Shown: positions 46,084 to 54,326 of the stretch, one piece after another
How positions within the stretch are numbered: the stretch's first letter is position 1
How the letters are laid out: the number at the start of each line of letters is the position of its first letter
Source: Actinomycetota bacterium
GTDB lineage: Bacteria; Actinomycetota; Actinomycetes; Nanopelagicales; Nanopelagicaceae
DNA length: 64,000 nucleotides
NCBI GenBank assembly: GCA_016870975.1
Contig: VGAE01000002.1
Span: forward strand, 82,554 to 146,553
Direction: 5' to 3'
Made by a program: the position numbers and the translations under genes
Notes under the pieces: generated by a model
What the model was told of the DNA's origin: nothing
What the model saw: only the letters and a program-made list of their open reading frames with translations
Database searches by the model: none

Positions 46084-46929
46084 TCAATCGCCTATCGGTA
46101 TCAAGCGGGCAATCGCAACAAAATCACTTATCGAGAGTGATTCGCCTCGATCGGTAGGTTTGATGCCAATTGCGCTTAAGGAGCTCTCTGCTGCGCTGGA
46201 GGAGCGGAATAACTCCGATAGCGCTCCGCGTAACATTTTCCGCCGTTTACCGAAGGCTAGATCAATAACTTTAAAGGTTGCCTTTCTTAATCTTTCATCC
46301 CGATCCACTGGTTCAATACGATAAAATGAAATTAACGAAGAATTCACATTAGGGATTGGCCAGAATACTTTTCGAGATATTGAGTCAGATAGTTCTAATT
46401 TAGCCCACCAGGCAGCTTTGGCGCTCGGCGCTCCATAGTCTTTGGAGCCAGGTAGCGCGGCCAACCGTTCTGCTACCTCACTCTGCACCATAACGATGCC
46501 CGATTTAATATTCGGAAAGCACTCCAAGAAATGAAGTAATACCGGCACTGAGATGTTATAGGGCAGATTCGCTACTAATTTATTTACACTATTCGAAAGT
46601 TCTCTGAAATTTAAGGCATCTGCTTCAATCACCTGGAAATTACTAGCGCCATGTTCTTTTAAGGTAATTGGCAATCGAGCTGCTAACCGATTATCAATCT
46701 CAAGCGCAGTTACCTTCGCACCTCGCTCTAAGAGTGCCAGCGTCAGCGAACCAATTCCCGGGCCAATTTCAACCACGTGATCAGTGCTACCGACTTCAGC
46801 TGACCGGGCTATTTTTTGACAGGTATTGGCGTCAACCACAAAATTCTGTCCCAAGGATTTCTTAGGAAATAACTTCAAATCATCAGCAATTTTTCGAATT
46901 TCAATGGCACCGAGAAGATTAATTGTCAT
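46084..46929 (-). CDS. ksgA: 16S rRNA dimethyladenosine transferase RsmA
   Basis: 281 residues. It dimethylates the two adjacent adenines in the 3' end of 16S rRNA. Motifs: KSLGQNFVVDANTCQKIA, SAM-binding VVEIGPGIGSLTLALLERGA, and catalytic NLPYNISVPVLLHFL. It lies directly after tatD. The rpfB resuscitation-factor gene that often sits between tatD and ksgA in actinobacteria is absent. Confidence 0.97.
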   Translation of the reverse strand: MTINLLGAIEIRKIADDLKLFPKKSLGQNFVVDANTCQKIARSAEVGSTDHVVEIGPGIGSLTLALLERGAKVTALEIDNRLAARLPITLKEHGASNFQVIEADALNFRELSNSVNKLVANLPYNISVPVLLHFLECFPNIKSGIVMVQSEVAERLAALPGSKDYGAPSAKAAWWAKLELSDSISRKVFWPIPNVNSSLISFYRIEPVDRDERLRKATFKVIDLAFGKRRKMLRGALSELFRSSSAAESSLSAIGIKPTDRGESLSISDFVAIARLIPIGD

Positions 46930-46931
46930 TT

Positions 46932-47783
46932 TTAAAAAGGTCCAAAGATTCGATCTAGATTCTTTCCAATGGCACCGACCATCTCAACTAAATCATCGCC
47001 GCGCTCGGCTGCCATAAATCGCAAGATATTGGGGATCTGGGCCGGAGTATTTAGAGCTCCGCGATGGGGCATCGGTGCTAAGAATGGCGAATCTGTTTCA
47101 ACCAATAATTGGTCTAAGGGAACCAGCTTTAGCGCTTCGCGCAGCTGCGGTGCATTCTTAAAAGTTACCGTGCCTGCGAAAGAGAGAATGTAACCTTTAG
47201 CAACGCACTCACTTGCCATCTGGGCATCACCGGAGAAACAGTGAAAGACAGTCCTCGCTGGCGCTCCAACTTCATCGAGTGTATCTAGTACAGCTTGGTG
47301 AGCATCTCGATCATGAATTACTACAGTCTTATGTAATTCTTTTGCTAATTGAATATGGCGCTTAAATGAGTAACGCTGGCGGTCTTGTAGATCGGGCGAG
47401 GTGCGAAAGAAATCTAATCCGGTCTCGCCGATTGCTCGCACTCTGGGATGCTTCGCTAGCTCTGCTATGCGGGCTAAGTCTGACTCTAAATTATCTACAA
47501 CTGGTGCCTCATTTGGGTGTAGTGCAACGGCAGCAACCACATTTGGAAATCTATCTGCAAGGCGAACACACCAATCAGATTGTTCCGCGGAATATCCAAC
47601 TTGAACTATTCGGTCAATTCCGACAGCTGCTGCCTCGGCGATGACTCTCGCAATCTCTGGATGATCAGGTTCGGTATTGGTGACAATTTCTAAATGAGCA
47701 TGTGAATCTCCACAAGTTATTGGTAATGGCTCCGGAAGAGGCGCTGGCTTTCCATCAATATCTCGATTATGTCGATCGGCCAT
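46932..47783 (-). CDS. tatD: TatD-family metal-dependent DNase
   Basis: 283 residues; amidohydrolase-fold 3'-5' exonuclease. Metal ligands are visible in CGDSHAHLEIV, IGETGLDFFRTSPD, VIHDRDAH, FHCFSGDAQM and VETDSPFLAPMPHRG. It lies between metG (upstream, six bases) and ksgA. Confidence 0.94.
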   Translation of the reverse strand: MADRHNRDIDGKPAPLPEPLPITCGDSHAHLEIVTNTEPDHPEIARVIAEAAAVGIDRIVQVGYSAEQSDWCVRLADRFPNVVAAVALHPNEAPVVDNLESDLARIAELAKHPRVRAIGETGLDFFRTSPDLQDRQRYSFKRHIQLAKELHKTVVIHDRDAHQAVLDTLDEVGAPARTVFHCFSGDAQMASECVAKGYILSFAGTVTFKNAPQLREALKLVPLDQLLVETDSPFLAPMPHRGALNTPAQIPNILRFMAAERGDDLVEMVGAIGKNLDRIFGPF

Positions 47784-47788
47784 ACCGA

Positions 47789-49348
47789 TTATTTCTCCGC
47801 TTCTTCCAACCTCGGAAAGAGAATTTCGCCCTTAGAAGTTTTGGTTCCAGGTCTTAGCTGGCCCCAAGTAGAAACTTGAGAGATAACTTGTTTCTCGATT
47901 GAACCGAGTGAATTCTCAGCGCCCAGATAATTCCAGAGCTTTTTCGTTGATATCGGCATCACCGGAAATAACAGAACTGCCAAGGCTCTTAGTGACTCAG
48001 CGGTGTTATAAAGAATTGCGTCTAACTCACCTTTTCTACTCGGGTCTTTTGCGACGACCCAAGGCTCATTAGCGGTCACATAACCATTTACTTCTTTGCA
48101 GAAATCCATAATTGCGTTAATGCCAGTCTGGAAGTCGAGAGCGCAGATAGCTTCGTCTGAAACAGCTACTGTTCTAGCGAGAGATTTTGTGAGCTTCCCG
48201 GCTTCATTTTTTTCAGGAATTTTTCCATCGCAATATTTATTTAGCATAGCTAATAATCTAGATGCGAGGTTTCCAAAATCATTAGCTAGTTCGCTTGTGT
48301 ATCGTGCAGACATATCCTCCCAGGAAAATGAGCCATCATTTCCAAAGGGAATTGCTCTCATGAAGTAATATCGAAATGCATCCACACCAAAGTGTGAAGT
48401 GATATCAGCTGGTGAAATTCCAGTCAGTTTGCTCTTACTCATCTTCTCGCCGCCAACTAGTAACCAGCCATGCGCAAAAACTTTTCGAGGTATCGGCAAT
48501 CCAGCCGCCATTAACATGGCTGGCCAGATAACAGCGTGGAATCGCAGAATATCTTTACCAACTAAATGAACATCGGCGGGCCAGGTTCTTGAAAAGAACT
48601 TTCCACCTTCACTTTCGGGTGAATCAGTCAGACCGACTGCTGTTGCATAATTCAAGAGTGCATCGAACCAGACATAAATTACTTGTTTTCTGTCCCAAGG
48701 AACTGGGATACCCCAATCAAATGTAGAACGAGAAATTGATAAATGAGAGACACCGCCTTCTAGGAATGCGACTACTTCATTCCGAGCGCTCTCTGGCTCA
48801 CAAGCACTGGGATTCTCTTCGTAATGTTTAAGTAGCGGAGCAACAAAATCGGAGAGCTTAAAGAACCAATTAATTTCGCTGATCATTTCAACCGATTTTG
48901 AATGAATCTTGCATTTGCCATCATCAAGATCACCGGGGAGTTTAAACTCCTCGCAACCAACGCAATATGGACCCTCATATTTTCCCTCGTAGATAAAGCC
49001 TTTCTCCATCAAGTCCTGCATGAAGCGCTGCACTCGTTCCATATGTCTTGGTTCAGTAGTTCGAATGAAATCATCGTTAGCAATTTCCAGATCTCGCCAA
49101 ACCGGCTTCCAAGCATTTTCTACTAATCGATCGCACCAATCTTGGGGGCTTGCGCCATTAGATTCAGCGCTCCGCATTACTTTCTGGCCATGTTCATCGG
49201 TGCCGGTTAGATACCAGACTGATTCGCCTCGTTGTCTATGCCAGCGAGTTAATAAGTCGCCCGCAACCGTTGTGTAAGCGTGTCCAATATGGGGAGCGTC
49301 ATTTACATAGTAAATGGGCGTCGTTAGATAAAAAGACTTCTCGGACAT
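47789..49348 (-). CDS. metG: methionyl-tRNA synthetase
   Basis: 519 residues; class I synthetase. HIGH motif APHIGHAYTTVAGD, zinc-binding YCVGCEEFK and a downstream Cys (GKCKIH), KMSKS motif GGEKMSKSKLTG, and an anticodon-binding C-terminal domain are present. There is no C-terminal dimerisation domain, as is normal for actinobacterial forms. Upstream rsmI is 13 bases away. Confidence 0.97.
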   Translation of the reverse strand: MSEKSFYLTTPIYYVNDAPHIGHAYTTVAGDLLTRWHRQRGESVWYLTGTDEHGQKVMRSAESNGASPQDWCDRLVENAWKPVWRDLEIANDDFIRTTEPRHMERVQRFMQDLMEKGFIYEGKYEGPYCVGCEEFKLPGDLDDGKCKIHSKSVEMISEINWFFKLSDFVAPLLKHYEENPSACEPESARNEVVAFLEGGVSHLSISRSTFDWGIPVPWDRKQVIYVWFDALLNYATAVGLTDSPESEGGKFFSRTWPADVHLVGKDILRFHAVIWPAMLMAAGLPIPRKVFAHGWLLVGGEKMSKSKLTGISPADITSHFGVDAFRYYFMRAIPFGNDGSFSWEDMSARYTSELANDFGNLASRLLAMLNKYCDGKIPEKNEAGKLTKSLARTVAVSDEAICALDFQTGINAIMDFCKEVNGYVTANEPWVVAKDPSRKGELDAILYNTAESLRALAVLLFPVMPISTKKLWNYLGAENSLGSIEKQVISQVSTWGQLRPGTKTSKGEILFPRLEEAEK

Positions 49349-49361
49349 AGAGGGAGTCTAT

Positions 49362-50195
49362 CTACTTATTTTTAACCATCGCATCGAATACCAGACGCTT
49401 TGATAGCGCCAGTTCTTTTGCGACCATCGCGATTGCTTCTTTGCGACCTATGCCAGCCCGCTCATACTCGATAACTTTTTCCACCAGTTCTTTATCGTCA
49501 TATTCGATTGTGCTTGGCACGAAACCTGCGATTACAACGGTCATTTCACCTAACATCTCCTTGCTCGCAGCCCATTTTGTTAGTTCAAGTAGTGTGCCCC
49601 GTTTTACTTCTTCATAAGTCTTGGTCATCTCTCGACAGACAGCAGCTTCTCGCTCGTCGCCAAATATCTTTGCTGCATCGTTTAGAAAATCCAAGATTCG
49701 ATGTGGCGCCTCAAAAAAAACCATGGTGCGTTCTTCATGAGCCAAGGCTTCCATCTCCTGTTCACGCCCACCATCTTTACGAGATAAGAATCCTTCAAAG
49801 GTAAATCTGTTCGAAGGTAACCCAGATAAAACCAAAGCAGTCGTAACAGCACTTGGTCCCGGAATAACACTCACAGTCATTCCTTTAGAGATTGCGAGAG
49901 ACACCGCTCGGTAACCCGGATCACTAATACCTGGCATTCCCGCATCTGTTAGCAGTAATACCTCTGGAAACTCAACCAGTGCGCTTTCTAACTCTGCTAA
50001 TCGCTCCTTTTCATTTCCTTCAAAGAAAGTCAAAACTTTTGCTTTTTTCTCAATTCCTAAATCGCTACATAAACGTGAAAATTTTCTTGAATCTTCTACG
50101 ACAATGTAGTGAGATTCCTTAATGACCTCGCGCAGTCTCTCCGAAGCATCACGGAAATTTCCAAGTGGCGTTGCCGCGATAATTAACTTGCTCAT
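49362..50195 (-). CDS. rsmI: 16S rRNA (cytidine-1402-2'-O)-methyltransferase
   Basis: 277 residues; tetrapyrrole-methylase fold. Motifs: IIAATPLGNFRDASERLREV, VVEDSRKFSRL, LTDAGMPGISDPGYRAV, VIPGPSAVTTALVLSGLP, and FEAPHRILDFLNDAA. Start ATG at 50195 is divergent from pmt, the order seen in mycobacteria (rsmI/Rv1003 beside pmt/Rv1002c). Confidence 0.96.
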   Translation of the reverse strand: MSKLIIAATPLGNFRDASERLREVIKESHYIVVEDSRKFSRLCSDLGIEKKAKVLTFFEGNEKERLAELESALVEFPEVLLLTDAGMPGISDPGYRAVSLAISKGMTVSVIPGPSAVTTALVLSGLPSNRFTFEGFLSRKDGGREQEMEALAHEERTMVFFEAPHRILDFLNDAAKIFGDEREAAVCREMTKTYEEVKRGTLLELTKWAASKEMLGEMTVVIAGFVPSTIEYDDKELVEKVIEYERAGIGRKEAIAMVAKELALSKRLVFDAMVKNK

Positions 50196-50214
50196 CTGCT
50201 AATTGTGACATCAA

Positions 50215-50220
50215 TATCCT
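50215..50220 (+). promoter_or_regulatory. -10 box of a probable leaderless pmt promoter
   Basis: TATCCT ends seven bases before the ATG at 50228; no Shine-Dalgarno is present. Confidence 0.42.
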
Positions 50221-50227
50221 TAAGTGC

Positions 50228-51442
50228 ATGACCCGCCTCTGCCTAAGTGCGATTCTTGGGATTTCTGCGCTACTTCGATTTTGGCGCCTCAATGAACCTG
50301 GGGATTTGGTCTTCGATGAAATCTACTATGTCGATGGCGCACGAGTTTTTTTAGCCGTTGGTGTCGAGATTGATGGTAGCGATGGAGAATTTGTGGTCCA
50401 TCCACCATTTGGGAAGTGATTGATCGCAGTTGGCATCCGATTATTTGGTGATAACTCCCTCGATTGGCGTTTCTCCTTAGCAATAGCCGGAACCGTTGCG
50501 GTTGCTTTGATTTTCTTCATTGCTAAGAAATTATTTTCCTCTGACTATCTGGCCTTGATTGCCGCTCTCCTTTCTACACTCGACGGGTTACACCTGGCTA
50601 TGTCGCGTGTGGCTCTTCTCGATATATTTTCTACAACTCTTCTCTTGGCTGGCGCTTTATCACTTCTTTATAAGCGGCATCTTCTTTCAGTTATCTTCTT
50701 GGGATTAGCTCTTTCTACAAAATGGAATGCGCTGTTTCTTATAGTGGTGTTCTTAATCTATGTTTTTGTAAAAGAGCGGCGAGCAATTCTTAATAATCTT
50801 TTAGTAATTCCTTCCATGTATATAGCAAGTTGGATTGGATGGTTTAATTCAGATTTAGGGTACGACCGGAATGCGTCAACTAATCCATTGCTTTCTCTCA
50901 TTAAATATCACCAGAAGATTATCGACTTTCACAGCGCTCTCGATATTGCTCACCCATATGAAGCCAGCCCATGGAGTTGGTTTTATCTGGGGCTTCCTAC
51001 CTCCTTCTTCTATGAAAGTCCTAATTGCGGAACTGGTGAATGTTCAAGAGAGGTTCTCGCTTTGGGAACGCCGCTAATTTGGTGGTTCGGCATCATTGCA
51101 CTTCTTCTTACCATAAATTACGTGATAATCAGGAGAGATTGGGAGGTAGGTTTTATCATCGCCGGCTTTGCGGCTAATTATCTCCCCTGGTTTCTTATCC
51201 CCGATCGCACAACTTTCTATTTTTACGCGAATGCTCTCCAGCCATTTTTGATTCTTTCAATCTGCTACACCATATATGTATTTCTAAAGACAGAATCGGG
51301 CCAAAAGTATGGAGAATTGACGGTTCAATCCGGGCTAGCTTTAACTACCCTCGTATTTATATATTTTCTACCAGTTTATCTGGGAACAACTTTGAGTTAT
51401 GACGCTTGGTCCGCCCGGATGTGCTTTGCAAGCTGGATTTAG
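50228..51442 (+). pseudogene. pmt: protein O-mannosyltransferase (PMT) gene interrupted by TGA
   Basis: A GT39-type polytopic mannosyltransferase gene read in one frame with a single TGA at 50417-50419. The first 63 codons carry the catalytic Asp-Glu loop (LVFDEIYYVDGA) and HPPFGK; the next codon is TGA, exactly where PMTs have Trp (HPPxGKW), then LIAVGIRLFGDNSLDWR continues. The rest has about nine membrane segments and the usual PWSWFYLGLP and SARMCFASWI end. With the Trp restored it would be 404 residues, shorter than mycobacterial PMT (about 520). The later fragment lacks the catalytic residues. Nonsense mutation, readthrough and sequence error are all possible; TGA is an ordinary stop elsewhere in the window. 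Confidence 0.85.
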
Positions 51443-52225
51443 CTACTGGTTTGCGACGCGATTAATTCGAATCTGCTCTTCGACTTCATCAGCAATAATT
51501 TGATCGAATATTTCATCCGGTGATGACTTCAAAACCTCTTGAACGAACCGCTCTTGGTCTTCGCTCCAAGCTCCTGGGATTGTCAGATCAATTATTCGGC
51601 GTGGCGCTGCTTTGGGAGCACTTACATAACTTGGAGTAGGTACTTCCGTAGGACTCCAAGTATCAAATCGACCTGCAATTCCTTTGGGGATAATGGTTAT
51701 GCCATGCGATTCATTTTCAGCTTGTGATAAGCGATCAGCTAATGGCGTCCAGTGCTCATCACTTAATTCAATTCGTGAATAAGCAATCCGTTTAGAGCGC
51801 GCGATCAATTCTCGATACTTGTCTCGATGGCGTTCTGGTCGGACGCTCTGGGCGCGAGTTAATTCTTCCTTATTTGCCACAATCTGATGTCGAGCATGAA
51901 CCGTATAGAGCACTAATGCGGAAAGTGGCATCAAGAGAATAATTGGCGTGAAAATTCCAATCACACTTAATAGTGAAATAATTAAGAAAAGCGCAATAAT
52001 TGAAGCAAAAAGAATTCTTCTAACTGCTAGTTGATTAGCGTGGCGCCGCTTAATTTCTTCAAGTTCAACAGTTTCACTACCCGCAGTCCGACCGACAACT
52101 TTCATGGTTGAAGCAAATTTTTCGATTGACTTACCCGATACTTCTTCGTGACTTGCAATCCAGCGTGGAAGAAAATAGGCGACCCACATACCGACAATGA
52201 TTAAGTAGATGAGACCGGAGCCCAT
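51443..52225 (-). CDS. GLPR-like membrane protein, partner of gephyrin-like Glp
   Basis: 260 residues. A first membrane helix at the N-terminus (IYLIIVGMWVAYFLPRW), a cytoplasmic stretch, and a pair of helices (ILFASIIALFLIISLLSVIG and IILLMPLSALVLYTV) precede a long cytoplasmic tail. It holds the place of Rv0996 after glp (moeA1/Rv0994) and rimJ (Rv0995). In Corynebacterium glutamicum the equivalent protein, GLPR, is the membrane receptor of Glp in cell division and polar growth; this assignment is by position and topology. ATG at 52225 is preferred over the upstream TTG; TAGGGT ends eight bases before it. Confidence 0.65.
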   Translation of the reverse strand: MGSGLIYLIIVGMWVAYFLPRWIASHEEVSGKSIEKFASTMKVVGRTAGSETVELEEIKRRHANQLAVRRILFASIIALFLIISLLSVIGIFTPIILLMPLSALVLYTVHARHQIVANKEELTRAQSVRPERHRDKYRELIARSKRIAYSRIELSDEHWTPLADRLSQAENESHGITIIPKGIAGRFDTWSPTEVPTPSYVSAPKAAPRRIIDLTIPGAWSEDQERFVQEVLKSSPDEIFDQIIADEVEEQIRINRVANQ

Positions 52226-52277
52226 AGAGGACAACCCTAAATCCAAGATTCGGACTTTTCGGGTATTTCCCTAACCT

Positions 52278-52835
52278 CTAAACCTTCGTGTTCTCTTTCA
52301 CGAAGACAATATGGTCTCGCCACTCACCATCAATATGAAGGAATCGGGGGCGCAATCCCTCAAATAAGTAACCAGCTTTTTCCGCAACACGTTTTGATGC
52401 GCCATTCTCTGGACGTAAAGCTATTTCAATTCGATGCAAACGCAAGGTTTCAAATGCAAATCTAGTAACTTCAATTACCGCTTTTGTCATGATTCCTTTA
52501 TTGCCGTTGGACTTATCTATCCAATACCCAACATGCGCTCCTCTAAAGGCGCCATAGGAAATGCCACCTAAAGTGATCTGGCCAATCAATTCTTTTTCCT
52601 GCCAAATAGCAAAAGAATAGAGTCGACCGGCTCTACCTTCAGTTCTTTGGTACCGAACCACCTCAAAGAATGTAGGGGGCGCTTTCTGTTCTTCAATTAA
52701 TGGAGAGGTCGCTTCCCATGGATTCAACCACTCGCGATTCTCTCTCCGAATTTCTAGCCATGCGCTTCGATCTCGATATCGCAACGGCCGCATCCGAATC
52801 TCTCCGCTCCTTAATTCAATCGGCCAGTGCGACAT
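52278..52835 (-). CDS. rimJ: RimJ/RimL-like GNAT N-acetyltransferase
   Basis: 185 residues. N-terminal IRMRPLRYRDRSAWLEIRR, central QITLGGISYGAFRGAHVGYW, the acetyl-CoA binding segment GNKGIMTKAVIEVTRFAF, and the GASKRVAEKAGYLFEGLRPR end are typical of GNATs acetylating ribosomal protein N-termini or related substrates. It starts one base from the glp stop, within the glp-rimJ-glpR unit. Confidence 0.9.
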   Translation of the reverse strand: MSHWPIELRSGEIRMRPLRYRDRSAWLEIRRENREWLNPWEATSPLIEEQKAPPTFFEVVRYQRTEGRAGRLYSFAIWQEKELIGQITLGGISYGAFRGAHVGYWIDKSNGNKGIMTKAVIEVTRFAFETLRLHRIEIALRPENGASKRVAEKAGYLFEGLRPRFLHIDGEWRDHIVFVKENTKV

Positions 52836-53753
52836 TTAATTGAAGCGACGCTCTAGAAGAAGAACGTCTACCTCTTCACCTGCTTTCAATCTTGTAGTTT
52901 CTTCATTCATAACAATTAATCCAGTCGCATCTGAGAGCGTTACTAAATCCTCTTGATTTGGAAGAGCAGTAACGAGTCGTCTTTCGGGCTTATCTCCGTT
53001 TAGAGTTGCGCGAATAAATGAGTGTTTACCGGATGAGCTCTCAATCTCATTGGTCAGAGTGGCGCGAGCAATCGGCCGGTGAATTTCATTTAATCCCATC
53101 ATGTTACGGATCATAGGACGTATAAATAGTTCCATCGAAATGTATGCACTGATTGGATCGCCAGGTAGTACGACGACTGGCGTCTTATCTGGACCGATTG
53201 TGCCAAATGCATGTGCGCCACTTGCTTCAATATTTGGCATTACGCTCTGTACATCACCAAGTTGTTTGATTACGCTATAAATTAATTTAAATGATTCATC
53301 GTGGTTCTCGCCGCAAATTACGATGAGATCAGCACGAACTAGCTGGTCCTCAATTACATCTTTTAGCGAGTCAGAGTTCTTCGGAACTGTAGTTACGCGA
53401 TAACCAATGCCACCTGCTTCTTTGACTGCGGTCGTCAAAAGCCAAGAATTAGTTGCAAACTCATCTTCCGAATCACTCAATTGGCTGCCCGGTTCGACTA
53501 AATCATCACCTACCGAGACCACCACGACTCTTGGCTGTGGCCTTGTTGGCAAGCGATCCAATCCGATTGCCGCTGCAAGCCCAATCTGAGTTGCGCGAAT
53601 CCGAGAACCTGATCGCAGAACAACCCGATCTTTTACCTGAACATCACTAGCCAGTGTCGCGCCATGTGAATCCAAAAGCGGCATATCGAAGGCAGCCAAT
53701 GGCTCGGATAAGGCTAATAACTGCGCTGCGAGATCAGCCACTCGGATACTCAT
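52836..53753 (-). CDS. glp: gephyrin-like Glp (MoeA-like) lacking subdomain II
   Basis: 305 residues, against about 400 for MoeA. The N-terminal part (VADLAAQLLALSEPLAAFDM, ATLASDVQVKD) jumps directly to RVVLRSGSRIRATQIGLAAA, which normally lies about 100 residues later, so subdomain II is cleanly missing. Subdomain III is present (RVVVVSVGDDLVEPGS, TNSWLL, VVLPGDPISAYISMELFIRP) and subdomain IV follows. The catalytic GGxSxGxxD motif reads ICGENHDES. Molybdate insertion is therefore unlikely. The neighbours rimJ and glpR match the corynebacterial Glp/GLPR division locus, so a structural role at the septum is inferred. It is divergent from the 5-FTHF cyclo-ligase gene. Confidence 0.85.
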   Translation of the reverse strand: MSIRVADLAAQLLALSEPLAAFDMPLLDSHGATLASDVQVKDRVVLRSGSRIRATQIGLAAAIGLDRLPTRPQPRVVVVSVGDDLVEPGSQLSDSEDEFATNSWLLTTAVKEAGGIGYRVTTVPKNSDSLKDVIEDQLVRADLIVICGENHDESFKLIYSVIKQLGDVQSVMPNIEASGAHAFGTIGPDKTPVVVLPGDPISAYISMELFIRPMIRNMMGLNEIHRPIARATLTNEIESSSGKHSFIRATLNGDKPERRLVTALPNQEDLVTLSDATGLIVMNEETTRLKAGEEVDVLLLERRFN

Positions 53754-53774
53754 ACCTAAACCTTACTTTGAACC

Positions 53775-53780
53775 TAGGCT
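53775..53780 (+). promoter_or_regulatory. -10 box of a probable leaderless promoter for cyclo-ligase gene
   Basis: TAGGCT ends six bases before the GTG at 53787; no Shine-Dalgarno is present. Confidence 0.4.
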
Positions 53781-53786
53781 AATCCT

Positions 53787-54326
53787 GTGGATAACACGAA
53801 GTCCAAAATTCGAAAACGAATTCGCGAAGCAAGAGTTAATCGAAGTAATCGACTTGCAGTATCCATGTTATTTTCAGTGCCAGAGATGAAAAATGCGAAT
53901 GTGATAGCGAGTCACCTCTCCTACGGTTTTGAACCAGATACTTCCAATATCAACCAAGAAATTATTGATTCAGGTCGCAAATTGCTCTTACCTAGAATGC
54001 TCAGCGATATGTCTTTGGAATTTATTCCGTGGAGTGGAGATAAGAACGCGCTCCAGACCACTGGTCAGATTCAAGAGCCAGTTGGAGAACCGTTTACTGG
54101 TGCTATTGATGTGATGATTCTGCCGGCTCTTGCCATTGATAAATCTGGGAATCGACTCGGTCAAGGCGGTGGCTCTTTTGATCGCGCCTTACTGAAATTC
54201 GGTGGTTGGAGCGTCGCGCTAATAAATCAATCAGAATTACTAGAAAATCTTCCGGCAGAAGCTCACGACAAGCGAGTTGCAGCAGCTTTAACGGAGATTG
54301 GTTTAACTAGATTTAATCTAAATTAA
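53787..54326 (+). CDS. 5-formyltetrahydrofolate cyclo-ligase
   Basis: 179 residues. It converts 5-formyl-THF to 5,10-methenyl-THF with ATP. The N-terminal basic KSKIRKRIREARVNR is followed by MILPALAIDKSGNRLGQGGG SFDR, the ATP/folate-binding signature with the RLGxGGGxxDR form. GTG start. Its end overlaps the convergent acyl-CoA dehydrogenase gene by 14 bases. galU, which sits near this gene in mycobacteria, is missing. Confidence 0.94.
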   Translation: MDNTKSKIRKRIREARVNRSNRLAVSMLFSVPEMKNANVIASHLSYGFEPDTSNINQEIIDSGRKLLLPRMLSDMSLEFIPWSGDKNALQTTGQIQEPVGEPFTGAIDVMILPALAIDKSGNRLGQGGGSFDRALLKFGGWSVALINQSELLENLPAEAHDKRVAAALTEIGLTRFNLN

